DNA of 52,399 nucleotides from a virus. Under the pieces are notes generated by a model. That model ran no database searches. It was not told where the DNA came from and saw only the letters and a program-made list of their open reading frames with translations. Positions 33,679 to 43,473 of this stretch are shown one piece after another. Positions within the stretch are counted from its first letter, which is position 1. Every line of letters begins with the position of its first letter. Made by a program: the position numbers and the translations under genes. The stretch covers positions 1 to 52,399 of the IMG/VR virus record IMGVR_UViG_3300021197_000246, one strand, 5' to 3'.

Positions 33679-35536
33679 TTTGTTTGAAGATGAGGGGGAC
33701 ACTTGGTCACCCCCGTCCACGTTTCCTGATCTCACTAACTGTGACAGGATAGCCATTGACCTAGAGACTCGTGATCCAAACCTGATGACGTTGGGGCCAG
33801 GATGGTGCCGAGACGACGGATACGTTATTGGCTACGCTGTGGCTGCGGGAGACTTCGTCGGTTACTTCCCGGTGCGGCATGAGTCCGGGAACATGCCGGA
33901 GCGCATGGTAGTTAACTGGCTAAAGAAACAGATGGACACGCCTCACATTGAGAAGGTTATGCACAATGCCATGTACGACCTTGGCTGGATGCGCTGGGCT
34001 GGTATCGAAGTGAAGGGTAAGATTATCGACACAATGATTGCAGCCCCGCTGCTCAATGAGAATCGCAGGTTCTATAACCTGAACTCGCTGGCGGGCGAAT
34101 ATCTTGGTGAGTGGAAGAACGAGAAGATGCTGCGGTCTGCGGCGTCTATGCATGGCGTCGATCCAAAGAGCGAGATGTGGAAGCTAGACTCCTGTTTCGT
34201 AGGTCGATACGCAGAGCAGGACGCTTCTGTTACCCTCAAACTATGGGACAGACTGAGCATAGATATAAATAAAGATGAGGTTACCAGCATCTTTGCGTTA
34301 GAATCCGGGCTGCTGCCCGTGCTGCTTGACATGAAGACAAAGGGTGTGCGGGTAGATCTGGACAAAGCAGAGCTGGTCAAGAAAGATCTGAAGAAACGTG
34401 AGTCAGCTCTACTTAAAGAAATAAAGGAAGAGACCGGCATCGCCGTGGAGCCGTGGGCTGCTGCATCTGTAGCAAAGGTGTTTGACAGTCTGGGTCTTTC
34501 TTACAACAGGACAGAAGGATCTAATGCGCCCTCCTTTACAAAGAACTTTCTGGCGAATCATACGCACCCTGTCGCGCAAAAGATTGTACGTCTGCGCGAG
34601 TTTAATAAGGCCAACACGACATTTGTCGAGACTATTCTTAATCATGCGCATAATGGTCGTATCCATTGTGATTTTCATCCTCTTCGTACAGATGACGGGG
34701 GCACAGTTACAGGAAGATTTTCGTCGTCCAACCCGAATCTCCAGCAAATCCCAGCGAGAGATCCAGAAATCAAAGCGATGATTCGTGGTTTGTTTATACC
34801 CGAAGAAGGGTGTAAATGGGGAAGCTTTGACTATTCGGCCCAGGAGCCGCGCTGGCTTGCTCACTACTGTGCTAGTATGCCAAACCCTCATCCATCTGTC
34901 GAGGGCGTCGTTGCCGCATACAAAGAGGGTGACGCTGACTTTCACCAGATGGTGGCAGATCTTGCTGGAATTACACGCAAGGAAGCAAAGACAGTAAACC
35001 TTGGTATCATGTACGGTATGGGCAAGAAGAAGCTGGCTGGTGTCTTAGATATCGAACTCAATGAGGCAACTGAACTGATGGAGGGATATCACTCCAAGGT
35101 TCCTTTCGTTAAAGGCATGGCGGATGCTGCTGCTAAAGCAGCGATGGACAACGGTAAGATTCGCACATGGCTGGGGCGGAAGTGTCGCTTCGATATGTGG
35201 GAGCCAAAGTCATTCGGCTACAACAAGGCTATGAAGCTGGAGGAAGCAGCAGAAGAGTACGGCGGAAAGGGCCGCATCCGTAGAGCGTTTACTTACAAGG
35301 CTCTCAACAAACTGATCCAAGGTTCAAGCGCCGACCAAACAAAGAAGGCAATGGTTGATTGCTACGCAGAGGGTCTTGTGCCAATGTTAACAGTTCACGA
35401 CGAGCTATGCTTTAGTGTACAATCAGAGGACGAGGCGGAACGTATTAAAGAAATCATGGAGACATGCGTTGATGGCTTGAAGGTTCCGTTTGAGGTAGAT
35501 GCCGAGCTTGGTGACAACTGGGGAGAGGTAGGATGA
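33668..35536 (+). CDS. polA: DNA polymerase I, family A, with Leu762-type motif
   Basis: I chose ATG 33668, overlapping the previous gene. It has 622 residues. The 3'-5' exonuclease domain has IDLET (D31, E33), MHNAMYDLG (D104) and YAEQD (Y181, D185). The polymerase domain has TGRFSSSNPNLQQIP, motif A FDYSAQEPR (D388), motif B KTVNLGIMYG (K441, L445, Y449) and motif C MLTVHDEL. There is no 5'-3' exonuclease domain. L445 corresponds to Phe762 of E. coli Pol I; in viruses a Leu here is associated with slower, more accurate synthesis and often a temperate lifestyle. The last gene of the replication core. Confidence 0.93.
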   Translation: MKADLFEDEGDTWSPPSTFPDLTNCDRIAIDLETRDPNLMTLGPGWCRDDGYVIGYAVAAGDFVGYFPVRHESGNMPERMVVNWLKKQMDTPHIEKVMHNAMYDLGWMRWAGIEVKGKIIDTMIAAPLLNENRRFYNLNSLAGEYLGEWKNEKMLRSAASMHGVDPKSEMWKLDSCFVGRYAEQDASVTLKLWDRLSIDINKDEVTSIFALESGLLPVLLDMKTKGVRVDLDKAELVKKDLKKRESALLKEIKEETGIAVEPWAAASVAKVFDSLGLSYNRTEGSNAPSFTKNFLANHTHPVAQKIVRLREFNKANTTFVETILNHAHNGRIHCDFHPLRTDDGGTVTGRFSSSNPNLQQIPARDPEIKAMIRGLFIPEEGCKWGSFDYSAQEPRWLAHYCASMPNPHPSVEGVVAAYKEGDADFHQMVADLAGITRKEAKTVNLGIMYGMGKKKLAGVLDIELNEATELMEGYHSKVPFVKGMADAAAKAAMDNGKIRTWLGRKCRFDMWEPKSFGYNKAMKLEEAAEEYGGKGRIRRAFTYKALNKLIQGSSADQTKKAMVDCYAEGLVPMLTVHDELCFSVQSEDEAERIKEIMETCVDGLKVPFEVDAELGDNWGEVG

Positions 35537-35685
35537 TCCGGTGTTTTCATTGTGAGCATGAGCTTATCTGGGGCGGAGACCACGATGCGGAAGATGATGA
35601 GGGTGGGGCAATGATTGAGTCCAACCTGTCATGCCCTAACTGCAATGCGTTCTATCTTGTCTGGCTTCCGATAGACGAGAGTTGA
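35533..35685 (+). CDS. Small zinc-ribbon protein, 50 aa
   Basis: ATG 35533 overlaps the polA stop (ATGA). MIRCFHCEHELIWGGDHDAE, later NLSCPNCNAFYLVWLPIDES. CFHC and CPNC form a classical zinc ribbon. Probably a DNA-binding accessory of the replication or transcription system; function unknown. Confidence 0.65.
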   Translation: MIRCFHCEHELIWGGDHDAEDDEGGAMIESNLSCPNCNAFYLVWLPIDES

Positions 35686-35686
35686 T

Positions 35687-35947
35687 ATGTTATTCAAAGC
35701 AGCGTTGATGATATGCCTGATAGCTCGTCCCGACGCCTGCTTTATCGCGGACGATACTCGCGGGCCATATGAAAGCATCGCTGTATGCAGCGACAGATTA
35801 GCTGATATGATCGTCACAATAGAAAACGACGAGACAATAGGTGCTATTCACTACGTCCGGGGTGCGAGGTGCGATGTTGACACAACCACCAAGCATAAAA
35901 CATCGATTCTCAGCGACCTCAAGGTACTAGGACACGACACTCGTTAA
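35687..35947 (+). CDS. Small secreted-type two-Cys protein, 86 aa
   Basis: It starts MLFKAALMICLIARPDACFI, a likely signal peptide with an early Cys. GPYESIAVCSDRLADMIVTI and ARCDVDTTTKHKTSIL follow, giving the two-Cys layout shared with 4166-4393 and 24825-25013. It is the last rightward gene, before the convergent lysozyme. Perhaps periplasmic. The function is unknown. Confidence 0.5.
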   Translation: MLFKAALMICLIARPDACFIADDTRGPYESIAVCSDRLADMIVTIENDETIGAIHYVRGARCDVDTTTKHKTSILSDLKVLGHDTR

Positions 35948-35992
35948 CGAAGTCCACGAGAATCGACATTTTTATCCAATGATTTTAGTTAC

Positions 35993-36445
35993 TTACTGAA
36001 GCTCTGCAAGTGCCCGCATACGCTCGACCAGGCGTCTTGCGCGGTTGGGAACCTGAGTATACCACCTGGAATCGACCATCTCGTCGGCTGCTGCCATAAA
36101 ATCACGAGCGTCCACACCACGTTTCATACCCTTGAACTTGCTGAGTCGAGGACGGCCCATATTGAACATCATATTTGCAATGATATGCTGGCACTCTTCG
36201 GGCAGCTCGTCGAAGTCTGGGTACAGAACCTTGCACTCTTCTACCGTAACAGCCATGTCGAGGTTGAACAGTTGCTTGACCCGCTCCTGTTCGACCACTG
36301 TGCCGACGGGCTTGCCGTGTTCTTGGTCCGACTCTGTAATCAAATGACCGATACCCGTTGTGGGTAGGCCGAGATGATCCAAATAAATTTCGTACTTGCA
36401 GCCTTCGTCCTCTGCGATTTCCTCGCGCAATCTATCTTTGTTCAT
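35993..36445 (-). CDS. Endolysin, T4-lysozyme-like (GH24)
   Basis: I chose ATG 36443-36445 with GAGG upstream. The protein (150 aa) starts MNKDRLREEIAEDEGCKYEI, then YLDHLGLPTTGIGHL. The catalytic pattern E14 ... D23 ... T29 with T-x-G-x-GH matches T4 lysozyme E11/D20/T26. It cuts the peptidoglycan sugar backbone at the end of infection. No signal peptide is seen, so export depends on the holins at 11.3-11.9 kb. It is the last gene of the leftward late block. Confidence 0.85.
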   Translation of the reverse strand: MNKDRLREEIAEDEGCKYEIYLDHLGLPTTGIGHLITESDQEHGKPVGTVVEQERVKQLFNLDMAVTVEECKVLYPDFDELPEECQHIIANMMFNMGRPRLSKFKGMKRGVDARDFMAAADEMVDSRWYTQVPNRARRLVERMRALAELQ

Positions 36446-36462
36446 AGCTAACCTCGTTACAT

Positions 36463-36499
36463 GCACAGGTCTTCATACTTAGTAGTATGGACTCTGTGC
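36463..36499 (-). promoter_or_regulatory. Long hairpin upstream of lysozyme
   Basis: GCACAGGTC pairs with GACTCTGTGC (one bulge) and CATACT with AGTATG around the loop TAGT, an almost continuous 15-bp stem. It ends about 18 bases before the lysozyme start codon and near its ribosome site. Possibly a processing site or a switch limiting early lysozyme translation. No T-tract is present. The rest of 36446-36556 shows no gene. Confidence 0.5.
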
Positions 36500-36556
36500 C
36501 GGCTCATATCGCCTGTGTGTTTGTAAAACAATAAACTCTTCAGCCAGTTTAACATA

Positions 36557-39500
36557 CTATGGATTCCTTTGACCTATAATCATGTTCTTCAGGACATTAA
36601 TTGGATTTGACCCAAGTAAGGCTGGATTATTCCTAATCGTGGTGTTGGAGGTCGGAGCAGCAGAGGCTGTCTGTTGCGCTCCGACCCCCTGCCCCGCAGT
36701 GGGAGCGACCACCGCTGCGGGAGATGGTTGAGTGGTGCTAGATGTAAGGCTAGGGGGCATTACGACGGGTGCGCTAACTCCAGCGTCCAAGGTCCGAGTT
36801 TCTTCTTCCTCTCCACCAAGTTCTATTCCTCTGTACTCTCTTTGAATTGAACGTATCTCGCTCATAGGCAAGCGGTTGCCGTTATCTCTGACCGCTCTTC
36901 TAGTTTCGTCACTAACCTGCATAGGTGTAAATTTACCACGCATAAGATTTGTTACGTCACCAACCTTATATTTTTTTAGCGACCTTCTGATTTCGCTATC
37001 TCTCATGCCAAGCGCCCGCATATCATTTACGGTCTGGTACATTCTGTTCTGAACTCTGAGGAGTGCGTCATTAGCGTCTCGGTAAACAGATGTAGCATCA
37101 CTATCGGACAAGGCACCTTGAGTCTTAACTGCTGTGTTAAAAATCTGGCGGGCACCTGTTATGTTACTACTGTAGTCAAAAGATGAGTACATGGCAATTT
37201 TGTCTGGCTTTACTTTGACTTCGCCCAGTCCTGTCACAGCACGAAGAAGTTCCTCCGCCGCGCTTCTTTCGTTTCCAGCAGCGTCTTTGTCGCTGACCAT
37301 AGCGTCAGGGAGTGTGCCACGCAAAAACCTACCAAACTCAAAACCACCAGTCTGAGTTGTTTTTTCCTGGGCTTTAAATGTTATAGGAGATCCGCCAGGA
37401 TTAAATGCTTCGGCTATATGGAAAAGACTTTTGTAAGCCTTAGTGCCGGGGGTATCTACATCTCTATAGACACGCGCTCCTGTGCCAGTAACACCCTGCC
37501 GATACGTTGAATCTAACAATCTTTCGGTGAGCATAGACTCATCCCCGAAAGGTTTTACCATTTCAGTAACAGCTTCCAATACGGCGTTGGTGGCAATACT
37601 TCCTGTGTCTTTTCCTAAGTCCTGCCCATCTTTAACTGCGTTAAATATGGCCTGTATAGGACGCTGTAGATAGTCGTATGGGTTAGTAAAGCTATAATCA
37701 ACGTATCCTGTTAGATTCCCATCCTCATCCACTGAGGTAGGGATTAGTCTACTGTTACGAGACCAAGGGGCCGCGCTACGCCTAGCTGCGTCTAACTGTT
37801 CTTGACTGACGCCAGTCAAGCCCATAGCTGTCTGTTGAATGGCAGCGGGAAGAATCATCGTGGTGGACATCAACCCAGTAAGACGACGCATTCCGATCTC
37901 ACGAACTCTTGCGTTGCCACTCGCTAGTTCGTCAAGTGATTGCTTTAGTGTGTTTGCACTTGTACGAAGAATCTCGGCAGGAAACGCAATAAAGTTACCA
38001 AGAGGTAGCTTACGAAGACCCTTTACAAAAGCCGGTACTCTCTCATAGTTGGGCACGGTGTTGCGAACAATGTCGGCAGCGTAATCGTCTAGCGTTTGAG
38101 TTTCTGTAATTTGTTTAGAAGCTCGCAATGCTTTGGTGGCCTCTAACTCTGTCCCAAAGGCAGACAGTATTTTATTTTTCTCAAAGTTAAAGTTGTATAT
38201 TTTCCAAAGATCATCACCGCCCTGATAGTATTCTCGGGCAACATCAAGCTTCTTGTTCAGGAACTGAGCCGCGCTAGATTGAGTAAATTTATTTCCAGCA
38301 TTTTTACCGACCCTGATCCCAGCGATGACTTCATCAGCGTCACGAGTGACTCCGTAGCCCTCATTAATGAGTCTGTCTATCTCTTTTAGCTGTGCTTGAT
38401 TTCCGATTACACCCAGTCTCTGAAGTTTGGCATATTCCTCTAGCTGCTCGGCTGTGGACTTCTTTCTTATATTGCCCATAACCATATTAAATGACTCAAA
38501 GACGTTTGCCCCACGACCAACATTACCCTGTGCCAAGGCAAACAAAGCAGCAGATGTTACGTTCCTTACTTGTGTAACGGGGGACAGAACAGTTTTACCA
38601 AACTGTGTTATGCCCTTCGCTCTGAGAAACGCGGAGTAAGAAGAGCGAGCCAAGTTACCCATTGAAGACGTATCGTTTGCAACAATCCTTGTGAGATCTT
38701 TATACATGTTGTTGCTCACAGCTAGGCCAGAGGCTGTGCCCCAGTAATCTGCGGCACCTTTTTTGGCTGGGCCAAGAACCTCGTACTGTTCTTTCAGCTC
38801 ATTAGGTAGTCTGGCATACGCCTCTTTTGTCAGGATCTCTCCGCTATCGCCAGCCTTATTGGCTATGTACCCAAGAAAATCATCTGTCGCTGAAAAAACA
38901 GCCATGTCTTCAATGGTAGATATGAATGCCTCTTGCGGATCTTTCACCTCTCCCAGCATTCTACGGATTGCTTCTGGCTGGCTGTTCCTCGCTTTAAACA
39001 AATCTGTTCTTAACTTATCAACAACAACTCTGTTTACGCCTACATTTTTTGCGTATTTACCCTTCTTGGCCTGAGAAGCGGCAAGCAACTTCTCAGTCAA
39101 GTCTTCAGCAGCTTGCCTGCTTACTTTCTGCGATTTACCGACACCAACAAAAACCCCTTCATCAACCTTTGACAGACCACTTAGATCATCAAACCCGATG
39201 ATTTGATCATGGAACTGTCTGTATATATCCGGGTTTTTTTCAAACAATTTTATGGTGTCAGCCTTGCCTTTTTTGAATTCGGCAGTTTGCATAAACCCTT
39301 TGCCGTCCTCAAACAAGCGATACTTGCGGCGTATGTAAGAGCCAATATTACCTTTAATTGTGTCTATGATGTCTTGCTGGTCAGACTTTGAGAGATAGTC
39401 TGAATTGAGAATTCTATTGGACAGGCCATCAACCTGATCTCTCATAGCTTTAGCTTGTACCTTTATGAAGTCTGGCAATGCTTTTTCAGAAATCTCCCCC

Positions 39501-40498
39501 GTCAAGTAACCGTACAGGTCATTGTTCAAGTCGGCCCGAGTAAGAGAGGTTCCGTTAACCATAACCTCCTCAACGCCCTTGTATGCTTTATCTATGTTTT
39601 TGCCTAAGTCTTTCAGGGTGCGAGCAGCAATGTTAGCCTCTGCCTGAACCCGTCCAGATATAAGAGATCTAACCTCAAATACATCCTGCGGAAGGTTTCC
39701 TCTTGACCTAAACACTGACTTTACCGCATCAAAGTTTTCTTCCCCCAGTAGTTTTTCTGCAAACTCACCTCCACGAGTGGACAGTGCAGTGCTTGCTTCC
39801 ATCAGCTTTTGTGTTGCTGTTCCTACTATGGCTGGCTTAGAGGCAATCCTAGCGGCTGTTCCGCCCACGAGTCCAAGAGCTTTGAATGTAGGTTCTACAA
39901 GAGCAGTCGCGCCAGCGGCTTCAAACCCCACCTTGAGTTTGTTCCCGATTCTAGCGGCAGCGGCTTCTCTACCTTCAAGCCCAATTAGATCTGTGGTTTC
40001 TGTTGGACCCCCGCCGAAAAAGTCTCCGATTGTTGTTGTTCCATTTGTCGATACAACAGCATCAGTAACCCCGGCGGCCCCAGCTTGTGCGGCGGCTCTG
40101 GTTGTTTTGCTCACATTTGAAAGAGCGCCCATTCTACCGACAGCGCCAGCAACACCTAGACCAGGAACTACAAACTGAGTAACGACTTCAGCGATTTCAC
40201 CTGGAGTACCGACGGGATCAATCCCCCCAGCAGCCCGAATACCGGCGAACATGTCATCAACATTCTGTGCGTAGTTTGTATCTGCTACCAGATCTATGGC
40301 AGAACCACCCAGTTCCAAGATCCCTTGTGGAACAGCTAACACACCAGATACGATACCCTCACCAATCTCTTGAAGCGTACCCTCGTTCTCGTCGGTAAGC
40401 TCTCTCCTACGATTGGTGGATGCGAAATCAGTAGAGGTTGGAGTTGAGGTGGAGGCTTCTAGTTCCTCCTGCATCTGCTCAAGAAAAGTTTTTGCCAT
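36557..40498 (-). CDS. Very large internal virion-type protein, 1313 aa
   Basis: It starts MAKTFLEQMQEELEASTSTP. An N-terminal part with IDLVADT, GIRAAGGIDPVGTPGE and a Gly/Ala-rich AAQAGAAGVTDAVVS follows, then a long helical body with Lys/Glu, and a Ser/Thr/Pro-rich end near QQTASAAPTSNTTIRNNPAL. No enzymatic motif (such as transglycosylase) was clearly seen. Size, position next to gp10-like and Gln-rich genes, and helical composition fit a DNA-ejection (ejectosome) protein of podoviruses. A short region resembles the 342-aa protein at 15135-16163. Confidence 0.6.
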   Translation of the reverse strand: MAKTFLEQMQEELEASTSTPTSTDFASTNRRRELTDENEGTLQEIGEGIVSGVLAVPQGILELGGSAIDLVADTNYAQNVDDMFAGIRAAGGIDPVGTPGEIAEVVTQFVVPGLGVAGAVGRMGALSNVSKTTRAAAQAGAAGVTDAVVSTNGTTTIGDFFGGGPTETTDLIGLEGREAAAARIGNKLKVGFEAAGATALVEPTFKALGLVGGTAARIASKPAIVGTATQKLMEASTALSTRGGEFAEKLLGEENFDAVKSVFRSRGNLPQDVFEVRSLISGRVQAEANIAARTLKDLGKNIDKAYKGVEEVMVNGTSLTRADLNNDLYGYLTGEISEKALPDFIKVQAKAMRDQVDGLSNRILNSDYLSKSDQQDIIDTIKGNIGSYIRRKYRLFEDGKGFMQTAEFKKGKADTIKLFEKNPDIYRQFHDQIIGFDDLSGLSKVDEGVFVGVGKSQKVSRQAAEDLTEKLLAASQAKKGKYAKNVGVNRVVVDKLRTDLFKARNSQPEAIRRMLGEVKDPQEAFISTIEDMAVFSATDDFLGYIANKAGDSGEILTKEAYARLPNELKEQYEVLGPAKKGAADYWGTASGLAVSNNMYKDLTRIVANDTSSMGNLARSSYSAFLRAKGITQFGKTVLSPVTQVRNVTSAALFALAQGNVGRGANVFESFNMVMGNIRKKSTAEQLEEYAKLQRLGVIGNQAQLKEIDRLINEGYGVTRDADEVIAGIRVGKNAGNKFTQSSAAQFLNKKLDVAREYYQGGDDLWKIYNFNFEKNKILSAFGTELEATKALRASKQITETQTLDDYAADIVRNTVPNYERVPAFVKGLRKLPLGNFIAFPAEILRTSANTLKQSLDELASGNARVREIGMRRLTGLMSTTMILPAAIQQTAMGLTGVSQEQLDAARRSAAPWSRNSRLIPTSVDEDGNLTGYVDYSFTNPYDYLQRPIQAIFNAVKDGQDLGKDTGSIATNAVLEAVTEMVKPFGDESMLTERLLDSTYRQGVTGTGARVYRDVDTPGTKAYKSLFHIAEAFNPGGSPITFKAQEKTTQTGGFEFGRFLRGTLPDAMVSDKDAAGNERSAAEELLRAVTGLGEVKVKPDKIAMYSSFDYSSNITGARQIFNTAVKTQGALSDSDATSVYRDANDALLRVQNRMYQTVNDMRALGMRDSEIRRSLKKYKVGDVTNLMRGKFTPMQVSDETRRAVRDNGNRLPMSEIRSIQREYRGIELGGEEEETRTLDAGVSAPVVMPPSLTSSTTQPSPAAVVAPTAGQGVGAQQTASAAPTSNTTIRNNPALLGSNPINVLKNMIIGQRNP

Positions 40499-40511
40499 CT
40501 GCCCCTCTATT

Positions 40512-42581
40512 TTAAAGTGTGGGCCATACTACTGTGTCGAACAGGTCAGAAAACTTTCTTGCGACCAAGTCATTATTTTTTACAAAGGCACGAATTTCAT
40601 CTTCGCTTTTACCTTGGTTTGCAGGCAAGTTTAGTAGCTCTTGTACTAGACTATCCTCCATGTTGATAGCAGCATCTCCTTTGACCATCACGTCGCTGAT
40701 AAAGCTAGATTTGTACTTATTTCTGTCCTTACTCGTTTTATCAACTGTGAGAAGCTCTGTAATCTGCGCGGGTGTCAAGAATTGCTCGTACAGCTTTTGC
40801 GTGTCGCCTGGAAGCTTCGCAAGTTTTTCACGGAAGGCTTGCTCATTGAGTCCCTGCTCCTTCGCAAAGGCTTGTGCAATACCCAACTTCTCCAGATCAA
40901 ATATCCTGCCCTCTTTAGCTTGCTCTGCTGCAAAATTATGGTTTGCTAGGGCAAGATTCACCTGGTTTTCGTTCTGAGCATTTTGTAATGCAATCCTCAA
41001 CGCAGCATCATTTTTCTGCCGAAGGTTTGCAGCATCAATTTGCATGCCCGCTTCTTTAAGAGACGCATTAATTTGTGTCTGTATCCTGTTATTTTGCCAA
41101 ATATTATCTTGAGCCGCTGTTGCCGCTTGAAATGCTTGATTAGACTTATTCACATCCCACTTAAACTGTCTGTCTTTTTCTGCTTCCGCCGCAGCGTTCA
41201 TAGCCGCAGCTTCAGTAGCCATCTCTTGGTTAACATCACCAATAGCCATGAGATTTAAGTCACGCGTTTGTTTAACTTTAGCTTGAGCCTCTTCTCCCAC
41301 TGCGGTTCCAAACTCACCAAGTTGAGCGGCACCAGCTTGAGCAATATTGCTTATGGCATTTTCTGACTGACCTGACGCTATACGAAGACCCAGCATCATA
41401 AGATTGTAGTTAGCGTCTGTGCGAATGTCGTTAACAGCTTCGTCACCCAGCATCTCACGATATAGCTCGACCCGCTGCTTAACTCTCTCTGACCTAGAGA
41501 GGTTTGGATCAATACCTGAAGCGGCGTCATTGTCTTTAGCCACGTCTTTAGCTGGTCTGTTTTCATTTAAGACACTGTCTACCTTATCGGCTGCTGCATC
41601 TGCCTCATTAAACCCAACTTCAAAACCCCTTGTAAGAGCCTGCCCCGGTGCCCTTTCTACGCCACCCTCTGGCAGATTCTTTAATGAGTCGGGCAATACA
41701 ACTTTGGCGGCAGTTATATTACCAGAACCTGTTGTACCGGCGTCAGTATCACCAGCTCCCGCTGTACCTGCGGCAGGAGTCTCACCCTTTTGTCTGGCAG
41801 TCGCTTCAGACAATAATTCTGCCGCGTTTTTGCCCGCTGTCTGCGGGGTAGAAGAACCCTCACCTGCGCTACCTGCCGCATCAGGAGTGGTGCCGACAGT
41901 ATCTGTGACTGTGACTGGACCTGATTTAGTTGCAGCACCAGGAGCGGGGGCGGGGACGCTTGCCGGCATGGCACCTTGACTCGGAGGAACCGTACCGGGC
42001 CGATAAGCAGCGAGTTCTTCTGCGGGGGTCATCCCAGTTGCAGTGGAGACTGGAGTAACCAGGGTTTTAACATCTCTTGCGACGGCCCCAGGGGCACCAA
42101 TGATTGCATCAGCGACAGATTTTAGCGGAGACACTACCGCTCTAGCCGCTGATTGCAAAGGGCTTTGACGATCATCTGTGCCGAATAAAAATTGATCAGT
42201 ATTTTCATATATGTTGCGGTCTACTTCTGCAACTTTAGATATTCCACTAGACAGCTTGTCCAGCACAGTGCCTTCTGCCTTTGGCGCTGCCAATGCCTTA
42301 GTGGCTAAAGCGATAGCAGCCTTACCGTCCGGGGTCCGAGCCGCTTGACCGTAGTTTATGGGTTTAGCCAGTTCTTGAAGAGCCGCTTTATCCCCTGCCT
42401 GAATAGCGTTTTGAACCGCAAGCACATAGTTTCCCTGAGTGTTGACAGTGCCGCCGTTAGCCATGCGCACAGGTTGTCTGCGCTGCGCTGCTGCCATCAG
42501 TTCAGGAGATGACGCCAAGATGCCAGCAGCTTGCCTGCTCGCCATTGGATCACGAAACATTTTGCGGTTCATAGGATTCAT
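40512..42581 (-). CDS. Internal virion-type protein, Ala/Gln/coiled-coil-rich, 689 aa
   Basis: I chose ATG 42579-42581. It starts MNPMNRKMFRDPMASRQAAG and ILASSPELMAAAQRRQPVRM with ANGG, a start I recall in marine phage virion proteins. The middle is Pro/Ala/Thr/Gly-rich and low-complexity. The last 300 residues are long helices rich in Gln, Asn, Glu and Ala (QENQVNLALANHNFAAEQAK), suited to a channel or coiled coil. Likely an ejection protein next to the 1313-aa one. Confidence 0.55.
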   Translation of the reverse strand: MNPMNRKMFRDPMASRQAAGILASSPELMAAAQRRQPVRMANGGTVNTQGNYVLAVQNAIQAGDKAALQELAKPINYGQAARTPDGKAAIALATKALAAPKAEGTVLDKLSSGISKVAEVDRNIYENTDQFLFGTDDRQSPLQSAARAVVSPLKSVADAIIGAPGAVARDVKTLVTPVSTATGMTPAEELAAYRPGTVPPSQGAMPASVPAPAPGAATKSGPVTVTDTVGTTPDAAGSAGEGSSTPQTAGKNAAELLSEATARQKGETPAAGTAGAGDTDAGTTGSGNITAAKVVLPDSLKNLPEGGVERAPGQALTRGFEVGFNEADAAADKVDSVLNENRPAKDVAKDNDAASGIDPNLSRSERVKQRVELYREMLGDEAVNDIRTDANYNLMMLGLRIASGQSENAISNIAQAGAAQLGEFGTAVGEEAQAKVKQTRDLNLMAIGDVNQEMATEAAAMNAAAEAEKDRQFKWDVNKSNQAFQAATAAQDNIWQNNRIQTQINASLKEAGMQIDAANLRQKNDAALRIALQNAQNENQVNLALANHNFAAEQAKEGRIFDLEKLGIAQAFAKEQGLNEQAFREKLAKLPGDTQKLYEQFLTPAQITELLTVDKTSKDRNKYKSSFISDVMVKGDAAINMEDSLVQELLNLPANQGKSEDEIRAFVKNNDLVARKFSDLFDTVVWPTL

Positions 42582-42582
42582 A

Positions 42583-43473
42583 TCAGCCCCCGAATAACTT
42601 AGATAACCCACCAGCTTGGCCTGCTGCTCCAAGGCCCGCGATACCAAGTCCTAGCAACTGGGACGTTGCGCTTGGGGGCGGTGTTGTAGTGGTAGAGTAT
42701 GTTGATTGCAAGGCTGGAACACCTTGGAAGATATCGGACAAGAAGCCGACCTGCTGGAACGGAAGCTGCTGCTGCGCCAGAAGATTCTGCTGTGCTATGT
42801 TCAAGCCCTGCTGTGTCTGCTGCTGCTGAAGTCCACCGACACCCAACAGTGTGTTGATATCCTGTACGCCCATCTGCTGACCAAGCTGACCCAGACCGGC
42901 GATACCTTGCCCCAGCGCACCTTGCAGTTGTGCCTGCTGCAACTGCTGCTGCGCAGCCTGACCAGCAAGCTGCTGTGCCTGTGCAAAACCAGCAGTGCGA
43001 AGTTGTGATCCTGTACGAGCCTGCTGCTCTAGTACATTCCTGTCAATCTCACCTGCTTGAATGGCCTGCCGTGACCCACCGAAGGCACCAGCTCCTACGG
43101 CTTGTGCGCCAAGACCCTGCTGCTGCTTTATACCCTGCTCGGCGATGTCAGCGTACTGCTGCTGAACTACATCCTCAAGGTACGGATCCATAAACTGTTG
43201 GTATGATGTAGGGGTGATAGTTGCACCCTGCGCACCCGTGATCCCAGAACCGATAGCCGAGGCTGCTTGTTGTAGGTACGGCGCGTATGCACCAACACCA
43301 GACATGGCAGAAGAAATAGCCTGCTGTTGCGCTTCTGACAGATCAGCAAGCTGCGAAGGAGCATACGGCATGCCTGTTTCGGATACGGTGCCTGCCTGTT
43401 CTAAAAGGTCAGCAAGAAACTGTTCCTGAAACTCAGGCAGTCTGGTGATTTGTTCAACGGTTTGAGTAGCCAT
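42583..43473 (-). CDS. Gln-rich virion/ejection protein, 296 aa
   Basis: It starts MATQTVEQITRLPEFQEQFL and ADLLEQAGTVSETGMPYAPS, then a very Gln/Ala/Gly-rich region (QGLGAQAVGAGAFGGSRQAI, then QLAGQAAQQQLQQAQLQGAL) and QQQLPFQQVGFLSDIFQGVP. The pattern recalls marine phage proteins near the P22 gp7/gp20-like injection genes. No membrane anchor except a hydrophobic, Gly-rich end. Role inferred from position and composition. Confidence 0.55.
   Translation of the reverse strand: MATQTVEQITRLPEFQEQFLADLLEQAGTVSETGMPYAPSQLADLSEAQQQAISSAMSGVGAYAPYLQQAASAIGSGITGAQGATITPTSYQQFMDPYLEDVVQQQYADIAEQGIKQQQGLGAQAVGAGAFGGSRQAIQAGEIDRNVLEQQARTGSQLRTAGFAQAQQLAGQAAQQQLQQAQLQGALGQGIAGLGQLGQQMGVQDINTLLGVGGLQQQQTQQGLNIAQQNLLAQQQLPFQQVGFLSDIFQGVPALQSTYSTTTTPPPSATSQLLGLGIAGLGAAGQAGGLSKLFGG

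Noticed and set aside
17925-35947. Search for integrase, excisionase, attachment site or CI-like repressor suggesting lysogeny.
   Set aside because: None recognised. The small HTH and RHH proteins are too generic to support a lysogeny module, despite the PolA Leu residue.
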